Shown one piece after another: positions 47,675 through 56,882 of a stretch of 64,000 bases of DNA. Source of the stretch: Polyangium fumosum (lineage in GTDB: Bacteria; Myxococcota_A; Polyangia; Polyangiales; Polyangiaceae); NCBI RefSeq assembly GCF_005144585.1, contig NZ_SSMQ01000037.1, positions 1-64,000 of the forward strand. Direction: 5' to 3'. The notes below the pieces were generated by a model. The model saw only the letters and a program-made list of their open reading frames with translations, was not told the origin of the DNA and did not search any database. A program made the position numbers and the translations under genes. Position 1 is the first letter of the stretch. Each line of letters opens with the position of its first letter.

Positions 47675-48985
47675 TCAGTACCGGTAGTTCTCGGGCTTGA
47701 AGGGGCCCTCGACGGACACGCCGATGTAGTCGGCTTGGTCCTTCGTGAGCTGCGTCAGCTCGACGCCGAGCTTGGCGAGGTGCAGCGCGGCCACCTTCTC
47801 GTCGAGCTTCTTCGGCAGGAGGTGCACGCCGAGCGGATACTTCTCGGTCCAGAGCGCGATCTGGGCGAGGACCTGGTTCGAGAACGAGGTCGACATCACG
47901 AACGACGGGTGGCCCGTGGCGCAGCCGAGGTTCACGAGCCGGCCGCGGGCGAGCACGATGAGGCGCTTGCCGTCGGGGAAGACGAAGTGGTCGACCTGCG
48001 GCTTGATGTTCTCCTCTTTGATCTCGGGGTTCGTCTCCAGCCAGGCGATCTGGATCTCGGAGTCGAAGTGGCCGATGTTGCAGAGGATCGCCTCGTCCTT
48101 CATCCGCAGCATGTGCTCGCCGCGGACGACGTCCTTGCAGCCCGTCGCGGTCACGAAGATGTCACCGACGTGCGCGACCGCGTCGAGCGTGCGTACCTCA
48201 TAGCCCTCCATCGCGGCCTGGAGCGCGCAGATCGGGTCGATCTCCGTCACGATCACGCGCGCGCCGAGCCCGCGCAGCGACTGCGCGCAGCCCTTGCCCA
48301 CGTCGCCGTAGCCGCAGACGACCGCGACCTTGCCCGCGAACATCACGTCCGTCGCGCGCTTGATGCCGTCGCCGAGCGACTCGCGGCAGCCGTAGAGGTT
48401 GTCGAACTTCGACTTCGTGACGGAGTTGTTCACGTTGAACGAAGGCACGCGGAGCAGGCCCTTGCGGTGCATGTCGTAGAGCCGGTTCACGCCCGTCGTG
48501 GTCTCCTCGCTGATGCCGCGGACCGGATCCGCGCCTTCGAAGAGCAGCGGATACTTCTCGTGGACCATCGTCGTGAGGTCACCGCCGTCGTCGAGGATCA
48601 TGTTCGGGCCTTTGCCGCCCTCGAACGCGAAGAGCTGCTGCTCGATGCACCAGTCGTACTCTTCGAGCGTCTCGCCCTTCCAGGCGTAGACGGGCACGCC
48701 CGTCGCCGCGATCGCCGCGGCCGCGTGATCCTGCGTCGAGTAGATGTTGCAGCTCGTCCAGGTCACCTCGGCGCCGAGCTCGCGCAAGGTCTCGATCAGG
48801 ACCGCGGTCTGGATGGTCATGTGCAGGCAGCCTGCGATGCGGGCGCCGGCGAGGGGCTTCTGCTTGCCGTACTCGGCGCGCAGCGCCATGAGGCCGGGCA
48901 TCTCCTTCTCGGCGATGCGGATCTCCTTGCGGCCCCAGTCGGCGAGGCTGAGATCGGCGACCTTGAAGCGGGGTTTTTCGCTCAT
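47675..48985 (-). CDS. ahcY: Adenosylhomocysteinase
   Basis: A 436-residue NAD enzyme that splits S-adenosylhomocysteine to adenosine and homocysteine, relieving inhibition of methyltransferases. [19 protein letters not shown], the [20 protein letters not shown] Rossmann motif, HFDSEIQ and the C-terminal FKPENYRY are diagnostic. Its ATG overlaps the stop of the ArsR-methyltransferase gene (ATGA), so it is expressed as the second gene of that pair, and a strong terminator follows. Confidence 0.97.
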   Translation of the reverse strand: MSEKPRFKVADLSLADWGRKEIRIAEKEMPGLMALRAEYGKQKPLAGARIAGCLHMTIQTAVLIETLRELGAEVTWTSCNIYSTQDHAAAAIAATGVPVYAWKGETLEEYDWCIEQQLFAFEGGKGPNMILDDGGDLTTMVHEKYPLLFEGADPVRGISEETTTGVNRLYDMHRKGLLRVPSFNVNNSVTKSKFDNLYGCRESLGDGIKRATDVMFAGKVAVVCGYGDVGKGCAQSLRGLGARVIVTEIDPICALQAAMEGYEVRTLDAVAHVGDIFVTATGCKDVVRGEHMLRMKDEAILCNIGHFDSEIQIAWLETNPEIKEENIKPQVDHFVFPDGKRLIVLARGRLVNLGCATGHPSFVMSTSFSNQVLAQIALWTEKYPLGVHLLPKKLDEKVAALHLAKLGVELTQLTKDQADYIGVSVEGPFKPENYRY

Positions 48986-50031
48986 CGTGTCCTCTTGCTG
49001 TTCTCGGCGGTCCCTTGCGTTTCCTCGCTGTGCCGACCGACCAGTAGCTGCCAGACGAGGTGCCTGTCCGGGCCGTCCCCCTGCCAGGCGCGGGGGAGAC
49101 GGCGAATCGTCACGTCCACGAGACCCGCATCGACGGCCATCCGCCGCAGCGTCTCGGGATCGAAGCCTTGCCAGAGATCGGCCTCCTGCTCGCAGAGGGC
49201 CTGATCGTCGTGCGCCTCGTAGTCGAGGACGCAGACCGCGCCGCCGCTCGGCCGCGCGAGGTGCATGAGCGCGGCCATCGCGCGCGCGGGCTTGGGCGCG
49301 TGGTGCAGGACGCGCGCGGCGAAGACCACGTCCGCGCCGCCGGCTTCACCGGCCCGCGACATGACGCGTTCGCGCAGATCGGGCGCGTCGTACTCGCCCT
49401 GCACGAGCTCCACGTTCGTGAGCTCGCGCCGCCGGATGCGCTCCTCCGCGAGCGCGAGCTGCGCTTCGGCGCGATCCACCGCGATGACGTGCGCGAAGAG
49501 CGGCGAGAGCACTTCGAGCAGCGCGCCGTCGCCCGTGCCCACGTCGACCGCGAGCGCGCGATGCGGCAGGAGCGGCGCGAGCGCGGTGAGGTACGCGCCG
49601 AGCTCGAGCGGCGGCCCCGGTCGGAGCGGCCTCCCTGCGCGCGCGAAAAACTCGCGGGTCGCGGCGTCGCGCCCGGCGATCACCTCGCCGATCCGCTCCA
49701 TCGTCCCGTCGGCCTCGCAGGCCGCGGTCCCGGCCCGCACGGCGTCGGCCACGACCGGATCCGTCGCGGCTCCCGGCGAGAGCCGGAGCAGCGTCCACGT
49801 GCCTTGCTTGCGCGCGAGGAGAAGCCCTGCGTCCCGGAGCGCTGCTGCGTGGCGCGAGATCTTCGGCTGGCCTTCCCGGAGCAGCTCCGACAGCTCCCCG
49901 ACGCCGAGCTCCTCGGCCGCTGCCAGCGCGAGCAGCCGCGGGCGCACCGGATCCGCGAGGAGCCGGTAGAGCTCCCACCGGCTCGCGGCGTCTGAAGGCA
50001 GACGCCCGCTCGGGCCCGTCGGATCGTGCAT
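48982..50031 (-). CDS. ArsR-family regulator fused to SAM-dependent methyltransferase
   Basis: A 349-residue protein. Residues about 15-95 form a winged helix of the ArsR type ([40 protein letters not shown]). Residues about 150-320 form a class I methyltransferase ([30 protein letters not shown]). Translational overlap with ahcY suggests a regulator of the SAM/SAH cycle that senses SAM or SAH through its C-terminal domain, like SahR-type regulators; this is inference. The start is ATG 50031 or the adjacent GTG 50034; no ribosome-binding site is visible. Confidence 0.88.
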   Translation of the reverse strand: MHDPTGPSGRLPSDAASRWELYRLLADPVRPRLLALAAAEELGVGELSELLREGQPKISRHAAALRDAGLLLARKQGTWTLLRLSPGAATDPVVADAVRAGTAACEADGTMERIGEVIAGRDAATREFFARAGRPLRPGPPLELGAYLTALAPLLPHRALAVDVGTGDGALLEVLSPLFAHVIAVDRAEAQLALAEERIRRRELTNVELVQGEYDAPDLRERVMSRAGEAGGADVVFAARVLHHAPKPARAMAALMHLARPSGGAVCVLDYEAHDDQALCEQEADLWQGFDPETLRRMAVDAGLVDVTIRRLPRAWQGDGPDRHLVWQLLVGRHSEETQGTAENSKRTR

Positions 50032-50036
50032 CACGT

Positions 50037-50114
50037 TTCTTGCTATATGCGTTCATGCGCATGCATGCAAGAAGCTTCTGTCTCGGCCTACTGCTTCAAT
50101 AATCACTTCAATAA
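50037..50114 (-). promoter_or_regulatory. AT-rich upstream region with direct and inverted repeats, candidate operator
   Basis: CTTCAATAA occurs twice (50094-50102 and 50106-50114), 12 bp apart. TTCTTGC (50037-50043) and GCAAGAA (50067-50073) form an inverted repeat around ATGCGTTCATGCGCATGCAT-like sequence. The region is strikingly AT-rich for this genome and lies between the ArsR-type gene and the M16 peptidase, as expected for an autoregulated promoter. Confidence 0.5.
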
Positions 50115-50156
50115 CAAGGCCCGTATCCGCCCCTGTCGCGCCTCCGTTTGGGTGCG

Positions 50157-51440
50157 TTATCCCCCAAATCCCTTGACGGCCCGCTCCATCCGCCCCTCTT
50201 CCGCGCGGCTGAGCAGGCCCACTGCGACCGTGCTCATCCGCTCGGGACGGAAAACGCGCTGCGCGGCATCCCGCACGTCGGCGATCGTGACGCTCGCGAG
50301 CTCCTCGTGCCGGGCCATCGGCGTCCGCGCGATGCTCGCGAAGGCGGCGAGGCCGTAGAAGCTCGCCAAGCCGTCGGCGTCGTCGAGCATCGCCTCGACG
50401 GACCAGAGGTGACGGTTCTTCGCTTTGTCGAGCTCCTCGGGCGTCGGCCCGTGCGACGCGAGCTCGTGGACAAGGGCAAAAATCTCCTTCAGCACCACGG
50501 TCGCGCGCTCGTGCGCCGCGCCCGCGGCGATGTCGACGACGCCGTCGTCCTCGTACGCCTCGAACATGCCCGAGACGTCGTAACAGAGGCCGAGCCGGTC
50601 GCAGATGCGCTCGTAGAGGCGCGTCGACATGCCGTCGTCGAGCACGCGCAGGAGCATCTCCACGCTCGGCTCGAGCTTGTCTTTTTCGCTCACCGCGCGG
50701 AACGCGACGCGCAACTCCGTCTGGCTCGATTGGTTCTCGACGAACGAGAAGCGCGGCTTCTTCTGGCCGTTCGGCGGGGGGGCCGCGCTGATGCGGCTTC
50801 CCTTGGGCATGCTGGCGAAGGCGCGCTCGGCCGCCTTGATCACGCGATCCGGATCGAGGTTGCCCGAGAGGCAGAGCACCGCGTTCGACGTCGTGTAGTG
50901 CCGCGCGTGGTGCGCGCGAAGCATCGCGTCGTCAAAGACCGCGAGCGTGTCGAGGCCGCCCGTGATCGTGTAGCCGAGCGGGTGATCCTGATACATCAAG
51001 GCGCGCGCGAGGTTGTCGGCGTCGATGATCCGACCATCGTCGTCGAGATCCTCGAGGATCTCCTCGCGCACGATCCCGCGCTCGATCTCGAGATCGGAGA
51101 AACGCGGCTCCGTCGTCACCTCACCGAGCAGGGAGATCACCTGTTCGAAGTTCCGCGGCGGCACGGAGATGCTCATCACGCCGTGATCCACGTACGTCGC
51201 GGCGTAGAGCGTTCCGCCGAGCCGCTCGAACGCGAGGGCCTGGGCGTGGGCCGAGGGGAGATCCTTCGTCCCCCGGAAGACCATGTGCTCCAGGAAGTGC
51301 GAGATCCCGTTCGTCTTGGAGGTTTCGAAGCGGGATCCCGTGCGCAGGAAGAGCGCCGCGACCGCGCGGTGCACGCTCGGCTGCGGGACGATGACGAGAG
51401 GAAGTCCGTTCGGGAGGACGAGGTCGTGGTGGAGCAGCAT
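50157..51440 (-). CDS. M16 family zinc metallopeptidase
   Basis: A 427-residue pitrilysin-type peptidase. The inverted zinc motif HFLEH (48-52) is intact, with RGTKDLPSAHAQALAFERLG following, and EREIL-like EIERGIVREEILEDLDDD supplies the downstream Glu ligand. The second half (about 215-400) is the related non-catalytic domain. No signal peptide is seen. The single 45-kDa unit should act as a dimer. It lies 35 bp after the SurA/PpiD-like gene on the same strand, so the two probably form a proteostasis pair. Confidence 0.93.
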   Translation of the reverse strand: MLLHHDLVLPNGLPLVIVPQPSVHRAVAALFLRTGSRFETSKTNGISHFLEHMVFRGTKDLPSAHAQALAFERLGGTLYAATYVDHGVMSISVPPRNFEQVISLLGEVTTEPRFSDLEIERGIVREEILEDLDDDGRIIDADNLARALMYQDHPLGYTITGGLDTLAVFDDAMLRAHHARHYTTSNAVLCLSGNLDPDRVIKAAERAFASMPKGSRISAAPPPNGQKKPRFSFVENQSSQTELRVAFRAVSEKDKLEPSVEMLLRVLDDGMSTRLYERICDRLGLCYDVSGMFEAYEDDGVVDIAAGAAHERATVVLKEIFALVHELASHGPTPEELDKAKNRHLWSVEAMLDDADGLASFYGLAAFASIARTPMARHEELASVTIADVRDAAQRVFRPERMSTVAVGLLSRAEEGRMERAVKGFGG

Positions 51441-51475
51441 CCGCCCTCACGAATGATGCATTCAGAGCCGTTCCG

Positions 51476-53254
51476 CTACTCGCCCAGGTCCTCGCCGCCT
51501 TCCTTGGGCGGCTTCGCTTCCGTCGTGAACTCTGCGCCGCCGAACTTGATCTCCGTTCCGAGCGTGTTGCGCAGGCGCGAGATGTAGGCGACGAGCGCGT
51601 CTTCCTGCTTCTCCTCGCGGAACTGGGCCATGAACATCGCGCGGTCCTTCTCCCACTCCTCCTTCGAGGCGGGCTTTTTCTCCTTCAGGACCATCACGGC
51701 GTAGCCGTTGAAGAGCTGGACGATCTCGTCCGCGGCATCACCCGGCTTCTCCAGCTTGAAGGCCTGCGTCGCGGCGTTCGAGCCCGGCATCATGCCGGGG
51801 ATCGGGCTGCCCGAGGCGTTGAAGGGGAGGCTCGACTCCACGATGGGGCGCTGCGGGTGCTTGCGCACGGGCGACTCGGCCGCGGCCTCGTCCTTCGCCT
51901 CGTCCTTCTTGTCGCCTTTTTTCTCGTCCTTCTTCGCCTTGTCGTCCTTCTTCTCGTCCTTCTTGGCGAGCTTCGCCTCGAGCTCGGAGAGGTAGGTCTC
52001 GACGGCCTGGTCGAGCGTCTTGCCGCCCTTCACCGCGGCGAGGATCGTCTTCGCGGCCTCGGCCGTCAGGCGCTCGGTCTCGAACTTGAGGTAGAGGTCC
52101 TCGTCGACCTCGGCGCGGCCCACGGCCTCGGCTTCGAGGTCCTTCGCGACCTTGTCGACGAGCACGAGGTGATAGCCGAACTCGCTCTCGACGATGTCCG
52201 TCACCTTGCCGGGCTCGGCCTTGAGCATCGCGTCCTCGAAGGGCTTGACCATCTTGCCCTTCGTCACGCAGCCGAGCAGGCCGCCGCGCTCAGCGCTGCC
52301 GTCCTCGCTCATCGCGCGCGCCACGTCCGCAAAACGCTCGCCCTTGTCGAGCCGCGCCTTCGCCTGCTCGATCTTCTCCTTGGCCTTCGCCTTCGCGTCC
52401 GCGGGGTCGGCGTTGTCCTGATCGATCTTCGCGAGGATGTGGCGGGTCACGCGGCACTCGGGCAGGTACGAGGACTTGCGCGAGTTCCACGTGCGCTCCT
52501 CCTCCTCCTTGTTCAGCGCGACCCACGCGTCGATCGCCTTCTGCGACTTGTCGGCCACGAGATCCGCGAAGAAGCGTTTGTCGAGGCGGACGTAGGAGAC
52601 GGAGGCCGTCGACTTGTCCTGGTTGTACCGCGCGAACGCCTCGGCCTCGCCCACGACCGCGCGCGAGCGCACGAGCTCACGCATGCGCGCCGCGACGATC
52701 TCTTCCTTCTGGTACTCGCGGAACTCCTGCGGGCTCATCTTGGCGACCATGCGGACCTCGCGCTCATATGCTTTGAGGTCGAACTTTCCGGTCTGCCGAT
52801 TCTTGACGTTCAGGTAGCGGATCATCGGGCCGCCGAGGTTCATGTACGCGGCGCCGCGCGGATCGACCACGCGGCCGTCGGGCATCATGACGGGCGCGAG
52901 CGGCATCGAGACGTGCATCCGGCCCGAGGTGAGCTCGGCGTTGAGCTCGTCCTCCGAGATCGTGATCCCGAGCCGCTTCGCGTCCTCGTTGAGGAGCTGT
53001 CGCTCGACCAGGCCTTCGGCCGTGATCTTGCGGAGGTTGCGCTGCCGCATCCACTCCTGGTCGGCGCCGCGTGGGGCGAGCATGCGATACGAGGCCCAGA
53101 AATGGCCCGACGAGATGCAGGTCCCGCGGATCTCCACGGCGCACCTCGCAGACTCGACCATCTGCTGCCCTGCGTTCGGCCGGAACTGGACGATGAAGAC
53201 GAGGGCGATGGCGATGACGGCGAAGCCGCCCAGGATGCTTGTCAACTTGTTCAC
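51476..53254 (-). CDS. SurA/PpiD-like peptidyl-prolyl isomerase, membrane-anchored
   Basis: A 592-residue periplasmic foldase. An N-terminal membrane helix (SILGGFAVIAIALVFIVQF) is not followed by a clear cleavage site, as in PpiD. A SurA_N-like helical domain (about 50-220) comes next, then a parvulin domain (about 275-370; CRVTRHILAKI, FADVARAMSEDGSAERGGLLG, FGYHLVLVDKV). A Lys/Asp/Glu-rich linker (about 430-470) separates a C-terminal helical part. It likely assists outer-membrane protein folding, fitting the Omp85-like and TonB-receptor genes in the region. Confidence 0.88.
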   Translation of the reverse strand: MNKLTSILGGFAVIAIALVFIVQFRPNAGQQMVESARCAVEIRGTCISSGHFWASYRMLAPRGADQEWMRQRNLRKITAEGLVERQLLNEDAKRLGITISEDELNAELTSGRMHVSMPLAPVMMPDGRVVDPRGAAYMNLGGPMIRYLNVKNRQTGKFDLKAYEREVRMVAKMSPQEFREYQKEEIVAARMRELVRSRAVVGEAEAFARYNQDKSTASVSYVRLDKRFFADLVADKSQKAIDAWVALNKEEEERTWNSRKSSYLPECRVTRHILAKIDQDNADPADAKAKAKEKIEQAKARLDKGERFADVARAMSEDGSAERGGLLGCVTKGKMVKPFEDAMLKAEPGKVTDIVESEFGYHLVLVDKVAKDLEAEAVGRAEVDEDLYLKFETERLTAEAAKTILAAVKGGKTLDQAVETYLSELEAKLAKKDEKKDDKAKKDEKKGDKKDEAKDEAAAESPVRKHPQRPIVESSLPFNASGSPIPGMMPGSNAATQAFKLEKPGDAADEIVQLFNGYAVMVLKEKKPASKEEWEKDRAMFMAQFREEKQEDALVAYISRLRNTLGTEIKFGGAEFTTEAKPPKEGGEDLGE

Positions 53255-53422
53255 GTGCTCGAGCTCCGCATCCGGCGTGGCGAGGGTCAGAAGCCTCGCA
53301 GGGGATCAACCGAGGCCCCGGCATAGCACGACTTCATGAGGGAGGCGCTGGGGGAGAAGGCTTCCTTTGCCCGCGTCGAACGGCTCGACCGCCCGGCGCG
53401 TGATGAGTAAGCTCCGGGTCCC

Positions 53423-53929
53423 ATGGCCACACCGAAAAACATGCTGCCGGATTGCGGGCTCTACCTGACGTCGCAGCCGCTTCCGGGCAACGAGCAGAAG
53501 GTCCCTGCCAACACGATCGTGTATTTCCACAATCACTCGGACAGCGGCCTTCCTCAGGTCATCGCGCCCGACCACAACATCCACAACCGCTGGCATTTCC
53601 ACGGCCCGGGCATCGAGTTCCGCGGGCTGAACTGGGCGGGCACGTTGAAGAAGCTCACGCCCGAAGGGTTTTACACGCTGCGCCGCGAGCTCACCTTCGA
53701 AGGCGGCTCCTGGCCGAAGGGCGCGATCGTCCAGCTCGGCTACACCCGCGAGGGTGACCCGATCCTGTTCATCGGCCGTGTCCGATCGCGCCTCGAAGAG
53801 AACGACCTCTTCTTCTCGGACAAAGGCCTCAAGCTGAAGCGTGATCAGCTCAACGTCCTCGAGCCGGCCCCCGTGTTCCAGGAGCCCGACGACGGCTCGA
53901 GCGGCCACGCCCCGAACGCCACGCATTGA
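53423..53929 (+). CDS. Conserved-looking hypothetical protein
   Basis: A protein of 168 residues, soluble, that I do not recognise. It is His/Asn-rich in the middle (YFHNHSDSG, HNIHNRWHFHGPG), followed by a beta-rich half (FYTLRRELTFEGGSWPKGA, DPILFIGRVRSRLEENDLFF). Codon use matches its neighbours. ATG 53423 is the first start in frame and gives a compact protein. It lies divergent from the SurA/PpiD-like gene, with 168 bp between starts, and upstream of the PilZ gene. Confidence 0.7.
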   Translation: MATPKNMLPDCGLYLTSQPLPGNEQKVPANTIVYFHNHSDSGLPQVIAPDHNIHNRWHFHGPGIEFRGLNWAGTLKKLTPEGFYTLRRELTFEGGSWPKGAIVQLGYTREGDPILFIGRVRSRLEENDLFFSDKGLKLKRDQLNVLEPAPVFQEPDDGSSGHAPNATH

Positions 53930-54004
53930 GCCTCGGGCGGACCCAACCGGAAAAGCCGTACGTCGGCTGACAACACGAGGCTCGCTGCTACGCTCCCGAG
54001 CCTC

Positions 54005-54385
54005 GTGAAACGCCGCTCTTTGACGCCGACCACGTGCGCTCCTCCCACCATGGCCAAGCTCGGGCGTCGCGCCTCGACGCGCCGCCCGTTCACCGAACGG
54101 GTCGTGTTTCGTCGCGGAGAGCGGGAGGTGCACGGCTTCGCGCTCAACATCAGCCTGGGTGGGTTGCGCGCGATTCTCGATGAGCCAGTGGGGCTCGGCG
54201 ACTGCTTCGAGGTGAGCCTTGGCGAAGAGGGCTCGCGATCGGGGCGGGTCGTCTGGATCCAGGAGGAGCTCGGCGGCGCAATCGTGGGCCTTGCGTTCCT
54301 CGACGTGGCGACCGCGGCGCGCGAGGCCGAGCCGCCTCTTGACGTCTCTTCACGAAGTTGCGAGCCTTGGGCCCGGTCCAAATAA
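54005..54385 (+). CDS. PilZ-domain protein
   Basis: A 126-residue single-domain protein. RRASTRRPFTERVVFR supplies a basic patch in place of the RxxxR motif, and NISLGGLRA is the D/NxSxxG motif of PilZ domains, so c-di-GMP binding is plausible. GRVVWIQEELGGAIVGLAFL completes the barrel. The start is GTG 54005 or ATG 54050; neither has a good ribosome-binding site. The C-terminal 20 residues overlap the 5-prime side of the next open frame. Confidence 0.8.
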   Translation: MKRRSLTPTTCAPPTMAKLGRRASTRRPFTERVVFRRGEREVHGFALNISLGGLRAILDEPVGLGDCFEVSLGEEGSRSGRVVWIQEELGGAIVGLAFLDVATAAREAEPPLDVSSRSCEPWARSK

Positions 54386-54411
54386 TCTGGGGGGCCCGGA
54401 ACGATCGGACG

Positions 54412-54840
54412 ATGCCGACGCCGGCCGAAGTCAAAAAAGCTTTGATCGCCGCAGGGTTCGAGGTGTACCGCACGCGCGGTGACGTCGTGCACGTCGCCGA
54501 GCGCGCGCGGGAGAACCTCATCATGGACTCGGGCGTGCGGGTACACGCGACCGAGGTCGCGGTGAGCCTCGTGCTGCGTGCACAGCGCACCGATTTCCCG
54601 CACGACCCGGACGACGACATGTTCGAGCGCGCGCGCGGGCTCGGCGTCGCCGCGCGGGAACGCGGGTATCTCGAGGTCGGGACGCAGGTCACGCGCCTGC
54701 CGGATCCGAGCGACGAAGAACGCACGCTCGATAGCTGGTTCGAGGTCTCCTTCGAGAAGCGCGTGGCGGGGCTCGACGAGGCGATGGCCGAGGTCGGCTT
54801 CGCGCTCTCGCTCGAGAAGGCGGCGTCGCGGTCGTCGTGA
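54412..54840 (+). CDS. Hypothetical protein preceding the DinG-like helicase
   Basis: A protein of 142 residues, soluble and acidic, that I do not recognise. MPTPAEVKKALIAAGFEVYR opens with a helix-turn pattern; the C-terminal half is also helical. ATG 54412 was chosen over the longer frame, which runs into the PilZ gene. Its TGA overlaps the GTG of the helicase (GTGA), so the two are translationally coupled and it might assist the helicase; this is inference. Confidence 0.7.
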   Translation: MPTPAEVKKALIAAGFEVYRTRGDVVHVAERARENLIMDSGVRVHATEVAVSLVLRAQRTDFPHDPDDDMFERARGLGVAARERGYLEVGTQVTRLPDPSDEERTLDSWFEVSFEKRVAGLDEAMAEVGFALSLEKAASRSS

Positions 54841-56882
54841 GCGACGACGACGACGACGTCGAGGCCGACGAAGGGCAAGAAGAGCCAGCGAGGGAAGGGC
54901 GTTCGCGTCGGCTCCTCGGGCCGAGCGGGCCGCTCGCGCGGGCGTTCGAGGGCTACGAGGATCGCGAGGGGCAGCTCGCGATGGCCGACGCGGTGGAGCG
55001 CGCGCTCGACGAGGATCGCGTGCTGCTCTGCGAGGCGGGCACGGGTACGGGCAAGACGCTCGCGTACCTCGTCCCGGCGATCCTGAGCGGGCGCAAGGTC
55101 GTGATCTCCACGGCGACGAAGGCGCTCGAAGAGCAGATCTTTGCGAAGGATCTGCCGCTCGTGGCCGAGTACCTCGGTCTGCGCGTGTCGGCCGCGCTCG
55201 TGAAGGGGCTCGGGAACTACCTCTGCCTGCGGCGCCTCGACGAGCTGCGGACGAGCCCCGAGGCGAACCACGACGCGGGCGTGATGCGCTCGCTGCCGGT
55301 CGTGGAGGCGTGGGCGCGCGAGACCGAGGTCGGTGACCTCTCGGAGCTCGTCACGCTCGCCGAGTCGGATCCGATCCGGCGCGAGGTGTGCTCGTCGAGC
55401 GAGACGCGCATCGGCTCGGCGTGCCCGTTTTTCGAAAAGTGCTTCGTCACGCGCATGAAACGCGAGGCCGAAGAGGCGCGCGTGCTCGTGGTGAACCATC
55501 ACCTCTTCTTCGCAGATCTCTCGCTCAAGCTCGGCCGCGGCAACGTCCCCGGCGCGGGCGCGTTGCCTCCGTACGACGCGGTGATTTTCGACGAGGCGCA
55601 CGAGCTCGAGGACATCGCGACCGAGTTTTTTGGGACGCGCATCTCGGGATCGCGCGTCGACTCGATGCTGCGGGACGCCGATCGCGCCTTCATCGCGAGC
55701 GGGCTCGCCGATCGGATCCTCGGGCGAGGGGAGGGGACCGCGATCGTGGCGATCGTGCGCGAGGCAGCGGATCGATTTTTCGCGGCGGTCGCGCGGGTCG
55801 CCGGCGAGGCCGCGCGCGAGGGACGCGTGGAGCTCAAGCGCGAGGTGTGGGCGGGCGAGCTCGTGAATGCGTATCACCACTTCGACGAGGCGCTCGAAGC
55901 GCTCGCGGGGTACGCGTCGGCGCACGCGATCACGGAGGCGGTCGCGCTCGTCGGCACGCGGGCGGAGACGCTGCGCGCAGACGCGGCGAAGATCGTGGAT
56001 GGCAAGTCGAACCAGGTGACGTGGGTCGAGGTGCGCGCGCGCTCCGTGTCGGTGGGCGCGTCGGCTGTGGACGTCGGCTGGTTGTTTCGCGAAGGCGTCT
56101 TCGAGCGGATCGGCGGCGTGGTGCTGACGAGCGCGACGATGACCGCAAAAGCAGGGGATTTCAGGTTTTTGCGCACGCGCCTCGGCCTCGACGAGCGCGT
56201 CACGGTGCCGGTCGACGAGCTCGTCGTGCCGTCGCCGTTCGACTACGCGTCGCGCGCGCTGCTCTACACGCCGCGGGATCTGCCGGAGGCTTCGGAGCCT
56301 GCGTTCCTCGCGGCGTCGGCGGATCGGATCGTGGAGCTCGTCGACATCGTGGGCGGCGGCGCGTTCGTTCTTTGCACCTCCAACCGTTCCATGGTCGCGC
56401 TCGGCCGCGCGCTCGCGGGCCGGGTGCCGGGGCCGCTCATGGTGCAGGGGCAGGCGCCGAAGCGGATGCTGCTCTCGAAGTTCCGCGCCGCGCACCACGC
56501 GGTCCTCGTGGCCACGATGAGCTTCTGGGAGGGCGTGGACGTGCCGGGGGATGCGCTTCGGCTCGTGGTGATCGACAAGATCCCGTTCGCCGTGCCCACG
56601 GATCCCGTGGTCGTCGCGCGATCGCAGGCGATCGAGCAGGCGGGGCACTCCCCGTTCGCGACGTACACCGTGCCGCAGGCGGCGATCACGCTGAAGCAGG
56701 GGTTCGGCCGGCTGATACGGACGCGGCAGGATCGGGGGATCGTGACGATCCTCGATCGACGGGTGCGGACGCGTGGCTACGGCGCGCTCTTGCTCGACGG
56801 GTTGCCGCCGGCCGCGCGCACCGAGCGCATCGACGAGGTGAAGGCTTTTTGGGCGAGGATCCTGGCGGAGGATTCTGCCTAG
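54837..56882 (+). CDS. DinG/YoaA-like XPD-family DNA helicase
   Basis: A 681-residue superfamily 2 helicase that should unwind DNA 5-prime to 3-prime. Walker A is AGTGTGKT (67-74) and motif II is FDEAHELEDIATEFFG. Four Cys (NYLCLRR, REVCSSS, SACPFFEKCF) match the Fe-S cluster of XPD-like helicases. Motif VI is QGFGRLIRTRQDRG. A highly acidic N-terminus (DDDDDVEADEG) precedes the core. DinG and YoaA are damage-related in E. coli. Its stop overlaps that of the CapA-like gene (CTAG). Confidence 0.93.
   Translation: MSDDDDDVEADEGQEEPAREGRSRRLLGPSGPLARAFEGYEDREGQLAMADAVERALDEDRVLLCEAGTGTGKTLAYLVPAILSGRKVVISTATKALEEQIFAKDLPLVAEYLGLRVSAALVKGLGNYLCLRRLDELRTSPEANHDAGVMRSLPVVEAWARETEVGDLSELVTLAESDPIRREVCSSSETRIGSACPFFEKCFVTRMKREAEEARVLVVNHHLFFADLSLKLGRGNVPGAGALPPYDAVIFDEAHELEDIATEFFGTRISGSRVDSMLRDADRAFIASGLADRILGRGEGTAIVAIVREAADRFFAAVARVAGEAAREGRVELKREVWAGELVNAYHHFDEALEALAGYASAHAITEAVALVGTRAETLRADAAKIVDGKSNQVTWVEVRARSVSVGASAVDVGWLFREGVFERIGGVVLTSATMTAKAGDFRFLRTRLGLDERVTVPVDELVVPSPFDYASRALLYTPRDLPEASEPAFLAASADRIVELVDIVGGGAFVLCTSNRSMVALGRALAGRVPGPLMVQGQAPKRMLLSKFRAAHHAVLVATMSFWEGVDVPGDALRLVVIDKIPFAVPTDPVVVARSQAIEQAGHSPFATYTVPQAAITLKQGFGRLIRTRQDRGIVTILDRRVRTRGYGALLLDGLPPAARTERIDEVKAFWARILAEDSA

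Noticed and set aside
50035-50156. SAH riboswitch before the ArsR-methyltransferase/ahcY genes
   Set aside because: The conserved GC-rich SAH riboswitch core is not visible; the region is AT-rich with repeats instead.
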